In this document: positions 34,490 to 46,461 of the stretch, piece after piece
How positions within the stretch are numbered: position 1 is the first letter of the stretch
How the letters are laid out: every line of letters starts with the position of its first letter
NCBI RefSeq assembly: GCF_040712315.1
Contig: NC_134016.1
Location: 6,684,782-6,748,781 of the forward strand
DNA length: 64,000 nt
Direction: 5' to 3'
Source: Castanea sativa
Lineage: Eukaryota > Streptophyta > Magnoliopsida > Fagales > Fagaceae
The notes under the pieces: model-generated
Told to the model about the DNA's origin: nothing
The model's database searches: none
Seen by the model: the letters and a program-made list of their open reading frames with translations, nothing else
Position numbers and translations under genes: made by a program

Positions 34490-35450
34490 AGAATTCAACT
34501 GCGGTTGCGCTTAGGTTGCTTTAACCATGCAGGCTGCAGCCTGCAGCTGGGATAGTAAAGAAAATCAAGCTGGCTTGGTCTACCCTCCAATATCTTCAAG
34601 AAGACAGCTCTTATCAAGGACATGTTTACTTTTCAAATCTCGAAATAACTCGGTTTGAAGTTGCAGCTATTCGAACTGTCAGCGGGATCCTGGTCAGGTT
34701 AAGAAGGTATGCTTTTTTAATGAAGAACTTGTATTCATATTGTTTCATTCAGAATTGTCCTCTTAGACTAAAATGCTATATCAATATAAAGAAGTATTTT
34801 ACCTTTTAAATTAGATTATTCAAAATAAGCATTGCCAACCTTTATTTAATTTCTACTGGGAAGTTTTTATGTAACAGTGATTACAGATCAATATATGGAT
34901 GCACTACTCATAGTTGATGTCTAGGCAATATGTGGATATAAAAAGGTATTAGCATGGCTGTTGTTATACCCTAGAGAAGGGATTGAGAGGTGTGCCTTTG
35001 CTTTGAGGATAAGATGAAGATGAGTGACATTGTTTTCTTTTGTGTATGGACTCAAATCCTGGCAATCTGCTCTCCCGTTTGCGTCTAAGGCTAAGGATAT
35101 ACCTGGTTGGAAATGTCCTCTTCTTGAAAATAGAAGACTAGCTGTTGTCATGGAGCATCATGAGCAAAAAGTTCATGCTCTTGCTCAACATCTTAAATTG
35201 TCATGGAGCCTCATGAGCAAAAAATCAATAATACCCTGTTACATATCATTGATGATGAAAGCATATTCATTTTAAGCAACTGTTTAGTGCTATTTGAAAT
35301 GAAAATTTGCCTAAGAAGGTTGAAAGTATTTCGTGTTCATAACTCTGGCGTTTGCAGATTAAGAAGCGAAAGCTTAAGGAAGAAAAGAGGAGAGGAAGGA
35401 ACATTCCGAGAAATTGGGAGCAGGAGAAGTTGTTTAACATGCAATTGCTG
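34490..35450 (+). pseudogene. BMS1: BMS1-like ribosome-biogenesis GTPase pseudogene, C-terminal exons, unprocessed
   Basis: Four blocks in order match the C-terminal half of plant BMS1, a nucleolar GTPase for 40S assembly. At 34553-34710 the blocks are IVKKIKL, KKTALIKDMFT and RFEVAAIRTVSGI, ending at AAGAAG|GTATGC. At 34990-35060 is FEDKIKMSDIVF followed by VWTQI. At 35097-35200 is LLENRRLAVVME with KVHALAQHLKL. At 35359-35400 is KKRKLKEEKR, preceded by an intron acceptor tttgcag. Frames shift within and between blocks (for example ctggcttggt and tttacttttcaaatctcg carry one-base indels). Retained introns show it is a duplicated genomic fragment and not a retrocopy. The upstream GTPase domain is absent. 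Confidence 0.75.
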
Positions 35451-37393
35451 TCGTGGTTTAGTGGCCCCTACACTGCAATTCCATAATTACTTGTAATGTT
35501 TGATTGTTTATAATATTTTTTTTAGCCAATTAGTAATTGCAAATACCTGCCATAGTTTTGATAATTGATACAGAGATTTACAAAATCAGTTAGAACTTGT
35601 TGCAAACTTAAAGTTAATTAGTAATTTCTATCTTTCAACTTGGCCATCGTAGAGTTGATTTCTAGGGAAATAAACTCAAAAGAGGATATATTTTGTGGCT
35701 GGCAATGATAATGGGAGCTTTTGGGCCCACACATGTTATGAGGTGATGTTTTATGAGTCTATTTCATAAAATAATTTTTCTAATTACTTTGAATAAGGTC
35801 CTCTTTATTTCAATTGAAATATAGAAAATTTTGAATTTTATATTTCGGATCATGTAACGGTACACTGTCATATTATTTGAATTTTGAATAATTGAATCGA
35901 TGAGGCACACAATGACAAATCCATTAAAGCATTTATTATAATTTGAAATTATTACATTTTTCAATCACAAAAAAATCTAAGAATGTGATGAATAAATTAT
36001 TTCATCCAAAATGCAAAACACTCATCACACTACTATGTATTTCTATGATTGAAATACATAGAGAAACATATCAAACCACACACATAAAGAAAAACGTAAA
36101 CCAAAAGGAAATAATTATTTTTTCTACCAAAACAGATAATAATAATAATTATTTACAAAGGTAATAGTTTATCCCAAAAAAACCACCAAAGTAATAAGTA
36201 TTTAGAATGTAAGAACTATGAACAACCTCAACCAAACATAAAGAAAAAAGAAAAATAAAGTACCAAATATATAATACTAATTCTGTTGCTACTCAAACTA
36301 CTGCTGCTAGTCAATCCCTTTGTCTCCTAATCCTACTTGGAACACCACAATGATGTGGTGATTTGGTGTTGCACGCAGGCCACTGGTAAAGCTGAGATAT
36401 TTCATATTCATTTCTGAATAGGTTTTAAATATGGGCTTCCTGTATCTAATTCTGCTGTGAATGTAGCACTTTCAGAAAACCAAAAGCAATCCTGATAAAA
36501 AAGAAGAAGAAATTATCAAAGAATTACGTGTAAATATTAGTGTAAAATTTAACTATTACTTAAATTTATTGAAAATACATACCTCCTGTCCCGAGCAATA
36601 CTCCTCTTCAAGCTTCAAAGTTTTCCACAATTGTCAAAATCGAAAATGAATTTAACGTGGAAGTTGGATAATAAGCGTTGTGTTTTTGGTTAACTGCTTG
36701 TTGTGGTTGATTTATCAGATTGACTTTTATGTGAATAAAGTAATTTGAAAACCAACAGGAAAGTGATCTTATTTTGTAGGCAATATTTTAGTAAGAGTTA
36801 GACATGTATTTTTATCAAACTATCCTTTAGTTTTGTCTCTACTTAAACTTAGGGGTGTAGGGGCATTTTGGAATAAAAAAATCCGGTCCAAGCAGGTGCA
36901 GCCGCTTAAATAGTAGTATAGATAAAAAAACAATTATTTTTTATCTGTTAACAACTAGACTCATTCTATACTCACTTAATTATCTCGTTTTGATTTTTTG
37001 AGAGACTGGAGAGAAAGAGAGAAGATGAAGGCAAGAAGACACAGGGAATGGGGAAAGAGGGGTGGAAAGACAAGACTTACAAAAATAGTACTTACAAAAT
37101 GACCTAACATTTATAAGTATTAGTGAGACTTATAAACCAAAGACCATGATTTTGAAACCTAAACCGTTTAATGAACCAGAAAAGGGAGAGGTTTAAAGAT
37201 TTTGAGGTCGAATCGAAGTTCAACCGAAGTCAGACCATGACGTATCATTTAATATTTTTAATATATTTGATACTTAAATTGGTTTATATTTATTAATTTT
37301 TTATTCCTGACCAACAAGATATACGTGACCCAATGGTTTGCATGCTGGAGATGTTATTTTACTTGCTGACAGAAAATTCCAGTCCTGCTAGCA
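35451..37393. other. Mostly non-coding; one possible terminal exon on the minus strand
   Basis: On the minus strand near 36500-36408, an acceptor-like ttttttatcag is followed by an open frame of 27 codons (GCFWFSE-like start, AELDTGSPYLKPIQ) ending in TGA. I do not recognise it and saw no upstream exon. The rest is AT-rich. A weak repeat of the 31785-31830 region (ttttgagagactggagagaaagag) is at about 36990-37025. Confidence 0.3.
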
Positions 37394-37710
37394 GCATATT
37401 TTCATCAATATTTACCAAAATAATGACATAGATGAAATAAGTTCTTATAGATATGGTCTAAGGACCGGTTTTTAGTTAACCCGGTTGGACTAATTAAAGC
37501 ATGTCACGTTAAAACTCCTATCTATCCATATATTTAATATTGTGTACGTGTAACATATTTTCATCAATTTTTACCAAAATAATGACCTAGATGAAATAAG
37601 TTCTTATAAAACCGATCTAAGGACCAATTCTTGATTAACCTAGTTGGACCAATTAAAAGCATGTCACGGTAAAACTCCGATCTATCAATATATTTAATAT
37701 TGTGTACGTG
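37394..37710 (+). repeat. Tandem duplication of a 160-bp unit
   Basis: Units 37394-37553 and 37554-37710 share catattttcatcaat-ttta, aataatgacatagatgaaat, ctaaggacc, attaa-gcatgtcacg and tatttaatattgtgtacgtg, with roughly 10% difference. No coding content. Confidence 0.85.
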
Positions 37711-38121
37711 TCGAGTTAATTTACCCGTGAAAGGTACCTTGTACGTTCAGGCAAATTTATATCCGACTAATGACAGATGCAGGTTACAACCACAATTTTA
37801 TTTACAAGTTGCAATTCAATAAATAAAGGTAGATTTGTCACACATTGGCTGGAAAAATGTTCTCTCAACAGTGGACTTTTAAGTCATTCAGCAAAACAAA
37901 AAAAAAACGGTGGACTTTTAACTTCTAAGTCAATACCAACAAAAACTTGTTATTGTTACGAAAGTTGAGTATGTACTATGTAGCATTTCTCATTACAATC
38001 TCTATATATTATTATGAGTAGGTAGACTATGGCATCCATCTGTCATCATTCACAGCCAATCAATGAATTTCGTTGCCATCAATTCCCAAACTTACCCGCC
38101 AACCTCCAACTACGGCATTAA

Positions 38122-38353
38122 GGGTCCGTTTAGATAGAATTTATTGCTGAAAATTAAAAACTGAAAACACTGTAGCAAAATAATTTTTAAATATGTAAAT
38201 AGTGCTGCGAGACCCATTTTTAATAAAAAATTGCTAAAAAAGTACATGAACAATGCGCGCACTGCGCGCTTGTCCCCCGCAGCAGTGAAATAATAATAAA
38301 AAAAAACAGCAAAACGTGGACGCAGCAACTTTAAGCTGAATCCAAACGCCCTC
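38122..38353. mobile_element. MITE, 232 bp, TAA target duplication
   Basis: The ends gggtccgtttagat and, read in reverse, gagggcgtttggat match at 10 of 14 positions, with TAA on both sides (38119-38121 and 38354-38356). Inside are phrases (aaaacactgtagcaaaataa, gagacccatttttaat) that recur, inverted and diverged, near 32375-32475 and 33360-33545. A TWA target suggests a PIF/Harbinger relation. Non-coding. Confidence 0.6.
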
Positions 38354-38356
38354 TAA

Positions 38357-40378
38357 AAGTTGTAGATTTAAGTACAGAATTAACTCTCTCTTTTTTTTTT
38401 CTTTTTTTTAATTTCACAAAAATTCATTTCGTTCTCTAATTTACTTTTGGTTAATTCATTTTGTTAAGTACCTATTTAATATCAGCTTATTTAGTTAAAA
38501 TTAAAAACATTTTACTGAAAGTACTGTAAATAAAGGTAAAAATTAACTAAATAATATAATAAAATTCATGAATAATAGTAAAAATAAATTGAAATTGCAA
38601 ATAAATGTGTGTTTAAATACCGTTTATTTTGCTGAAACTGAAAAATTATTAATGAAAGTAATGTAAATAAAGATAAAAAATAGTTGAAATAGTATAATAA
38701 AGTCCATAAATAGTGCCAAAAAGTGCAGTAAAACCTATAAATAGTAGTAAAAATAAACTGAGTAGTGAAATAATTTTAATTTTTATTTTACACTAAGTTG
38801 AAAATTTCAAATTGTCCCAAACGGACACTAAGTTTCAAAAGTGTTCAATTTAGGTTTTTCACAAGTTATATTGCTATTTTTAGCACCATTAAATACCAAA
38901 ACATGGCTACATTAGTTGAACCTTTGGCTCCGCAGCTACTGTACACAGCCAAAAATAACAGTATACTGTAGCTCATATGTAAAAAGATATATTATTAAAT
39001 TATTATGCTCACACTGCTTTTAAATAGAAAAATTTCTTTTGATTGTGTTCCCACGGCTTTTTACTGAATTTTTTTTATAGTGTTTTAATCAAATAGCTAA
39101 AAATATAAATTTATTGATTTTGGAGTACTGTAAAAAAAATTTTATAGCGTTTTAATCAAATAGCTAAAAATATAAATTTATTGATGTTGGAATATTGTAA
39201 AGTGAGAATGTAAAATAAACAAAGTAATTTTTTTGTGAAACCAGCTAAATTTATGGCACCTATGTGGACGCTCTAACTTCCGCCAATGCTATGACGTTAA
39301 GTCCTTTTTTTTTTTTTCCCATTTTTCTATATTAAAAATTGCAAAAAGGTCATTTAAAATTTTTAAAAAAAATTTAAGAAATAACACACAGCAAACCCAG
39401 CACACCAACAACAAAAAAAATTATTTACATCGATCGCAACCAATAATGGCATTGATATACAAAATTTCAATACACAAATTCAGAACAGAGCACAACAACC
39501 CGAAAAAGATGATCAACATCAACCATCAGTACCCATACAATTTACAAATTCGCTACCCACAAACAATGATTATTTATTAAACAATGAAGTTCTGATACAA
39601 CGTTTCTGAGTTTTTCTTTTTTGCGGTTCATTTGGTTTTTACAAACAAAATCATCAGAAGTAAGAAAAGATTTGTCTAAAAATTGAACTTGAACCCAAAT
39701 CAGATCAGTGAGAGAAAGAATCCAAGGAGACCCAGATTTGATTGGAGAGAAATAATCCAGAGACCCAAAGAAGATCGGAGAGAGAGCTTAACCGGGTTGT
39801 TCAACAAATCCAAAAAACTCTGAAACCAACCAAAACAAACAACCAAACACAACAGCCCAGCCGTGGGTTGAAACTCCGATGAGGGTTTGACGTGAAAACG
39901 GAGAGAGAGGGAGATTGGCCTAGTTGAACCGAGCTAAGAGAAGACGACCACCGCCGAGCAATGACAATTAACAGTGATAGGTGAGGAGTGGAGAGCGGCT
40001 GACCTTGGTTGTCGGCCATGAACGAAGCTTGCAAAGGAGCTCCTTGGGTCCGGCCTAGAGAGAGAGTGAGAGATTATAGAAAGAGGGGAGAGAGAGGAGA
40101 AGATGAGAACTGAGATAGATTAGGATTTCTTAAGGAATTTTTTAAACGGAGAAATTAACAAAAAAAAAAAATTAAAAAAAATATGAAACTAACTGTGTAG
40201 TTGACAGAATCAAACGGAAGAACTTGATTGAATATTTTTTAAATTTATAGGACTGAATTGATTGAACTTAAAATTAGAGGACTGCAATGAATTTTGGTGA
40301 AACTTAAAAGGTCAGTTTTGCATTTTGATCAAAATTGTACGATTATAATCTTTTGTGTCATAATTCATTTTAGAATAA
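38357..40378. other. No gene; AT-rich repeats and a CA/GA-rich TE-like body
   Basis: 38430-38830 contains two related AT-rich stretches resembling the MITE-like insert at 2221. 39400-40110 is rich in CA-type and gagagag sequence and resembles the interior of the TIR element at 2518-3524, so it may be another non-autonomous element. The 77-codon minus frame at 39801-40034 falls inside it and is not credible as a host gene. Confidence 0.45.
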
Positions 40379-40381
40379 TAA

Positions 40382-41833
40382 GGGCAAATAACATTCTCAT
40401 CTTTTGAGGTTTAGAAAAATGACACTCAACCCTAAACTCAATAAAATAAAATAAAAAATTCCCTCTTTGACATTTATTTGACTAAACTCTATTAAATTGA
40501 GGTTAAAAACATTATGTACTAACCTATCCTTTGGTTTAAAACATATTTTCAAAATTACACTCCATATATTCTTAAAAGTTTTACAAAACCCAAAATTTTG
40601 GCAGCCATCCCTTCTCGCCCATCCTTTCCCACTTCTTTGAAAACCTAGATTGATGTTGAGGACTTTTATTTACAAATTCACATTAACACATACATCTCAA
40701 TTGGTCCCCCACAACTTTCCATCCCATGGCCCAACAATGATTCCACAGTGAATACAACAAAAGCTAAATACCCAAATAAATGCCAACAAAACCCTCAAAA
40801 TTTCTTGTATTTTAACCTAACTGAGCCATGAATTTTTGGAATTTATGTGTAGATAGATTGTAATGTGCACAAATGGTATAATATTCACAAAAAATTTGTA
40901 AAGCTTTAACTTTGTTTGGAAAAGCTCTCTTTCTTTTTCTTTTTTTTTTTTACTTCAAAGTTCAAAGACATTTCCATTGATGAATTTTGTTTAAAATGGC
41001 TCGATTTGTTTGTTACATAATGCTTTGGAATTTGCTCATGCTCTATTATCTTATTTCTTTTCCATTTTTTTCAAAGATTTTATATTCGTTGAATAACTTA
41101 AACCAAATCTTTGAAATTAATATAAATAATAAAATTAGTTTTTTGAGAACTAGTTCAAGTATTTGGAAAAAGCCCAAACTATTTCCCTTGCGTCTATAAT
41201 GCCTGAAATGTAATTTGCAATTTAATAAGTGGATGCTACTTGTCAATATCTCAGCCAAAGTGACAATACTTGGCAGTAAATGAGTAAATGTAAAAATGAG
41301 CTGGATAGTAAAAGTCATTAGCCATTGACACTTTGCACAAAGAAAAATAATTTATTTGTACTTCTAGAGTTTCTCTTGTACTATGAATATATAAAACTAG
41401 CTTAATACATCTATAAATAGATATCCTGTGTAATGAACTAGTAATGGGCAATGGGACAAACAAACAATATCTCATAAATTTTGACCCAAAGTGTTGGTGA
41501 GAAGTGTGATTCAAAAATCTAAGATGATCATCAAACTTTAACAATATCAATTGGAAAAGTGCTAGAAGAGACAAAAATCCGCTTAAGGAACATATTTTAT
41601 AATATGCTCTTTTTATTTTTTATTTTATTTTATATGAATGATCTTTTTACTAACCTTGGTTAAATTTTGGTAAAAATAATCTTTTAAAAAGTTGGAATAT
41701 TTTGTTATTAATATTAATAGAAGGGGGAGTGTTATTTTTTTCAAATCTCAAAGGAAGGAAGTGTTTTTTCCTTTCAAATTTGAGGGTGAGTATCATTTCC
41801 CCAAACCTTAAGAGAATGGAGTGTAATTTGTCC
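40382..41833. mobile_element. Non-autonomous TIR element, 1.45 kb, TAA target duplication
   Basis: The left end gggcaaataacattctcatc (then ttttgaggtttagaaaaatg) pairs with the right end, which in reverse complement reads ggacaaattacactccattc (then tcttaaggtttggggaaatg), over about 50 bp. TAA flanks both ends (40379-40381 and 41834-41836). Inner frames are short and unrelated to transposases. PIF/Harbinger-like by target site; superfamily not proven. Confidence 0.65.
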
Positions 41834-41836
41834 TAA

Positions 41837-43165
41837 TTTTAATATAGTAAACTATAAACAGTGAGTCTATTTGAAAGTGACAAACTACTATTCACAATTT
41901 GCCCTATAGGAATCATATTATGGGCCGCAGCAATGAACCTATTTGAAGTGGCTTTATTTCGTACCAGAAAAGCCTATGTAGTGGGTCTAATCTCCTAGTC
42001 AGTAATATTATACCAGGAATACTGCGGCCTTTGAGCAAACTAGATGGGCCGAAATTCAGGATTAAGAAACAACTTATAGAACAACAAACAAAATCATTGA
42101 TTCTTTAGAAAAAATATTACAACAGCAGAATTGAGATGCTATAGCAACGGTTATAGGAAGTATTTTTCTTATCAGTAATTACACAAACAACCCATGCTTC
42201 TTAAACCCACGATCTTACACTCTACCTTGTCCTTACAATGCAAGGAACAGCTATATGAAGCATTATATAGGTAAAATATCTAAATGTTGGACACAATCAT
42301 TCCACTTATAGATATCAAGTAATAAGCTTTCTTCCTAAACTGACCAACTCCAAACACTTCAACTGATAGAAAATTACATAATCAAAAAATATATATTAGT
42401 CCTGTTCAATGTCTTAGGCAGCCTACTGCAATGTGAATCTAAACAGTTTGAGAACAGAGCGCCTGAAAACCAAATCTAAGAAATAAAAATTAAAAATAAA
42501 TGGCAGTGATATTGGAGGAAAGAAAGCCACATTGCATATTTATGTCTAGCACAATGTTTAGTTTTCACAGACACACAAAATTAAGCACACAAGTAACCCG
42601 CTAGAGAGAGAGGACAAAAAGTCAAATTCTGCAGCCCCATTTTGGCATAGATCCGCAAGTCCACATTTTTCTTATAAAGTAAGCAAATCAGGTAAAATGA
42701 ATTTCCCTTTACTAATTCTCAATTCCATTGTATGACAGAGCAAACTTAGAACACCAAAAAAATATAAGGGACTTAGAATCCCAATCAAAATGTTTTCTCA
42801 CACTTTCTCAGCCACCAGACACAGCAGAACTTAATGATATCACCCAATCCCGATGCATAGATCCTATCAATTGCAAAACTTTCCTCACTGATCTCTACCA
42901 AATACATCAAAATCAACAAGACCCACATGAATTTTCTCAACCATATCACAGAATTTGAGAGATCAAAAGTTATAACTCCTAAATTAGAACTAATATCCAA
43001 ATGGGTTTTCCGAATCCAATCCAAAAGACCCATTTGCAAGTCAGAATCGATAAGTCCTCGAAAACCTTCATTATGAATGTTTTAAGCAAATGGGGTTCTG
43101 AAATATGAAGGAAAATTGAACCAAACAAGAGTGAGAAAATTAGAAATGAGAAAACTTGGGCATAC
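41837..43165. other. No exon recognised; probable intron or flank of the gene at 43166
   Basis: AT-rich single-copy sequence lies downstream of the minus-strand exon. I searched by eye for a second exon and found none. The frames at 42728 and 42785 show no family signal. Confidence 0.45.
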
Positions 43166-43281
43166 CCTTGAACATTCCTGAGGGTCTGGTTGAATCTGGA
43201 ATCAAGGCTTGTGAGAGTGCTCTCTTTCTTCCTCTGATCTTCTGGGCTGTTATTGTTGTTGTTGTTGGTGGTGTTCCTCAT
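43166..43281 (-). CDS. First coding exon, TBC1D22/Gyp1-like Rab-GAP gene (partial)
   Basis: The ATG at 43281 opens MRNTTNNNNNNSPEDQ and then KKESTLTSLDSRFNQTLRN, ending in CAAGG|GTATGC, a good plant donor. The KKEST-TSLDSRFNQTLRNVQG phrase is what I recall from the N terminus of plant TBC1D22-like GTPase-activating proteins, which carry the TBC domain in later exons. Those exons were not found in the following 13 kb, so the gene is either truncated here or has a very long intron. The N run is encoded by an (AAC)n repeat. The exon lies just left of the duplication match, so a second copy may lie just outside the window before position 1. Confidence 0.55.
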
Positions 43282-44131
43282 GGTTGTTGCTATGCAAAAA
43301 CCATGCTCTGTATTTCTGTTTGTGCTTGTATTTATTAGTCCATATTTTTGTTTTCAAAGAATAAGAAAGCCTCAACGACATGCGGTAATAATAATCAAAA
43401 AAAGCAAATGATGTACTTGACTTTAATAATGATTTTTTATATGTATTATTGAGAGAAGATGTTTTTGTTAAATTAGATATATCTCTCATCAAAAAAAAAA
43501 AAAAAAAGATATAACTGAATTATAGAGAATGGGGAAACTTAAAAAAAATAAAAATAAAAAACTTTTTTGTTCTTTCATGTTTTGGGTCTAGTGTAAATTA
43601 TTTTTATTGACTAATTTTACTTAAAAATAGAGTTTTATCCCCATTTTTTTTTTTAATTATACATAAACATCATGTTTGTGTTAAAACTTAAGAAAGATAA
43701 ATGAAAAGAAATGCGTATACAATATGTGAATAATTCTCCTAGCTCTATCAAAATTTTATAATCAAAATATATTATATTTCAAAAGAAATTATGGAGAGGA
43801 ATTCTAATACTCTAGGGTTCGGGCAAAGATGGAGTTGTCATGTGATTATAAATTCATGAACTGTTCTTTGACTCCTATAGTTCTATGTAGAGGTTTAACT
43901 AAACTAGACTGTAAGTCCGAAGTTATGGTACATGTTTAAAAAATGAACATCCAAGTTTGCATAATCTAATGACCCAGACTACCTCTTAACCATATTCTAA
44001 ATAAGCATCCCCTAAATGTGATCTTTCCTAAATATACATAATATTTTTAAATAAAATAAATAAATAGTCAATCAAAGTTTCACCTAAAAACTAATGTTAT
44101 TGAGGTGGGTGTTCCTAATTCTAGGGCTCAA

Positions 44132-44168
<37 letters not shown>

Positions 44169-44314
44169 AATAATTCTAGGGCTCATCCTAGTTGTATGTG
44201 TTTATCATTTTTAAACATTTACCTTAAGCATGTGATTGTTCAATAATTAAAATGAAGGAATTCGGAACATACATGTGATCGAATTATTAAAATGGAAAAA
44301 TCAATGAAATATGA

Positions 44315-45427
44315 GAGCATTCACATTGGGTGTGCTAAAATAGCCAAAACGCTATTTTAGCACCTCAAATACTAAAAAAAGATCTACATCCAATAAGCTA
44401 TATCTAAAAATTTTTAACAACCCACTATAGTAAACTACTACCTTTAGTGCTACTACTACCTTTAGAGCATCTACAATAAGGTTGCTAAATTGACTTTTTA
44501 GTCAATTTAGCAACCAATACCCTAAAAACAACTTCTATAGCAAAGAAGCCAAAGTAAATTTTTTTTGAGTTTGAGCTACAATGATGAGAATCAACAAGCA
44601 TTCAAGGATCCATTGCATGTTCCTGTTGGGCCCATTACAAGAGCAAGATCCAAGAAGATCAAAGAAGCACTTAGTGGGCTGATTCAAGAGATTTGGGCTG
44701 ATTCTAACGCAGGACATTCCAAGCTTGGCCCAAAGGAAGCTGAAAACGTAATAAATTTAATTCAAGCTATTTAGGGCTGATCTGGCTTAATTGCGAGTGA
44801 TTTATGGCTTGAATTAATGGCTGATTGACTTTCCAGCTCTATATCAGTTAAGGCAGATTTTTTCTTATTTTGGATCTGCTAATTTCAGACCAAATCAACT
44901 TTTATTTAGGGTTTTATTATTTAGTATGTTTTTTAGGTATTTTCCTTGTTTTTAGGTGCATTTAATGTTTTTTAGGTCAAATTTGATTCTTGATATGGTA
45001 AGGTATTAATTAGGAGTTATTTTAGACTATATTTTCTTGTCTATCAAGTTTTATGAAGCCCTTAAATAGGTTCTGAAGTTTGTAAACGTTTTTATAGAAT
45101 ATTATTGAATAGAAATCAGAAAATGTGAGGCTTTGCTCTCTTTTGGTTCTTCAAGAACTGTGAACTTATCAAGGATTCTTCCTTGTGGCGTTCAAACTTT
45201 ATACCTTTGGTTCGTGATTCTTTATAATCATTGGGTCAAGGTCAACTTATACCTTTGGTTCGCGTTTCAATTATAAACGTTGGGTCAGGGTTTCTATCAA
45301 AAATCTGAATTTTAGCTTTCTTGGGCAAGTATTCCAATATTTTTGTTGGGTCTCAAAGCGTGTCGATTGAGGTTCGCATCATACAATGAGCTGCTATCTT
45401 TGGCAGCTTATTGTAGCTTAAAACGCA

Positions 45428-45458
<31 letters not shown>

Positions 45459-45687
45459 TATTGTGGGGTGTTAAAAAAATAGTATTGTAATGTGTCAAAG
45501 TTCGTAGTTGTTGTTTATTGTGTTGGATATATTATTTTATTTTATTATTTATATTATTTTAATGTGTTGAATATTAAAATAAAATCTTTGATGTTGGGTG
45601 TATTATAAAGTGGAGTATTAAAACAGATAAAGTAGTATTTTGAATTGCCAAAAACTATATTTTTTAGCAACTTTGCTGTGAATGCTC
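44315..45687. mobile_element. TIR element (partner of 949-1504), split by an insertion
   Basis: Same ends as the copy A element (gagcattcacattgggtgtg and gaatgctc), interrupted by the 797-bp insertion at 44585-45381. It contains a perfect 16-bp-stem hairpin with a 4-base loop at 44480-44515. A short (AAT)n run is at about 45427-45456. Confidence 0.6.
44585..45381 (+). mobile_element. Probable solo LTR carrying the end of a retrotransposon polyprotein
   Basis: 797 bp begin TG and end CA, between 8-bp repeats tacaatga (44577-44584 and 45382-45389). Copy A has one tacaatga, so the edges are exact. The first 190 bp encode AFKDPLHVPVGPITRARSKK and IKEALSGLIQEIW, then a stop at 44772. This phrase is familiar from C termini of Ty3/gypsy polyproteins. 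In some gypsy lineages such as CRM, pol runs into the 3' LTR, which would explain coding sequence in a solo LTR. The 8-bp rather than 5-bp flank is odd. A truncated retrotransposon copy is the alternative. Confidence 0.55.
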
Positions 45688-45698
45688 ATAGTAGTTAC

Positions 45699-46415
45699 TG
45701 TGCGGAGTAAAAAGACCTTGATAGGAATATGGGCTGTTGGGTCATGCTAAGGAAGGCCGACCTGCTCTTGGGTTTAGGACTTGTTAGTACTATGGGTCGG
45801 CCCATACGCCGAGGGTCCGAGGATCCAGCCGAGGATGATTTTTCCCTTTGGAGTTAGGAAAGGACACGGACAAAACTAATGGTTGAAGGGGGTGAACCCT
45901 TGAATGTCCTAGAAGCACCGTTGTTGGAAAAATGTCAAAGATAAAGGCTGCTACCTCCACATTAAAGATCCTGCACCTACCACCCTGGCCGCATTAATGG
46001 GGAAGTGACACTTAAACAGTGGAAGGGAAACTTCTAGTTACTGTTCAAAGGCACTAAGAAAAGAAATATCGAGGCTAAGGGAGGAGTTGGGGCGACACGT
46101 GTACAAAGTATTAAAAAGAGGAGTATTTAAGGAGGAAACTGGAACAGAAACAGGGACGGACTTTTTGTAACCTAAAAAGAAAAAAGACAAAGAGAAAGAT
46201 ATAATATAAGAACAGCTCTCGGCTTACATCCGAGGAGGCCGATTTACAATATTCCTTGTTGTTTCCAAGTATTTGCAATCTTTAGTTTGTCATTTAATCC
46301 CCACACACTTCTAACCTGGGTTTCAAGCCCACACTCTACAAATTCATATTGTTTAAGGCTCATTGGGCCTGGGCCCATAACTGATCTTGGGGTCAGGTGC
46401 ACTTGTGCACTTACA
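45699..46415 (+). repeat. 5' LTR of element B
   Basis: TGTGCGGAG to gtgcacttaCA, 717 bp. G-box CACGTG at 46096-46101 and TATA-like tatttaa at 46134-46140. Related to the LTR of element A but clearly a different subfamily in its first 230 bp. Confidence 0.95.
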
Positions 46416-46417
46416 AT

Positions 46418-46435
46418 TGGCGCCGTCTGTGGGAA
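46418..46435 (+). promoter_or_regulatory. Primer-binding site of element B
   Basis: Identical to the PBS of element A (tggcgccgtctgtgggaa), two bases after the LTR. Confidence 0.8.
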
Positions 46436-46461
46436 TCTAGTCTAGAAGAAGTAGGGATATT

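Noticed and set aside
35024..35496. Plus-strand ORFs of 83 and 97 codons as new small genes
   Set aside because: They are frameshifted pieces of the BMS1-like pseudogene reading through introns.
39801..40034. 77-codon minus ORF as a host gene
   Set aside because: Lies in CA/GA-rich sequence resembling the interior of a non-autonomous TIR element, with no domain or splice context.
42979..43281. 100-codon minus ORF as a complete small membrane protein
   Set aside because: Only the first 38 codons look conserved. After the CAAGG|GTATGC donor the hydrophobic tail is intron translation.
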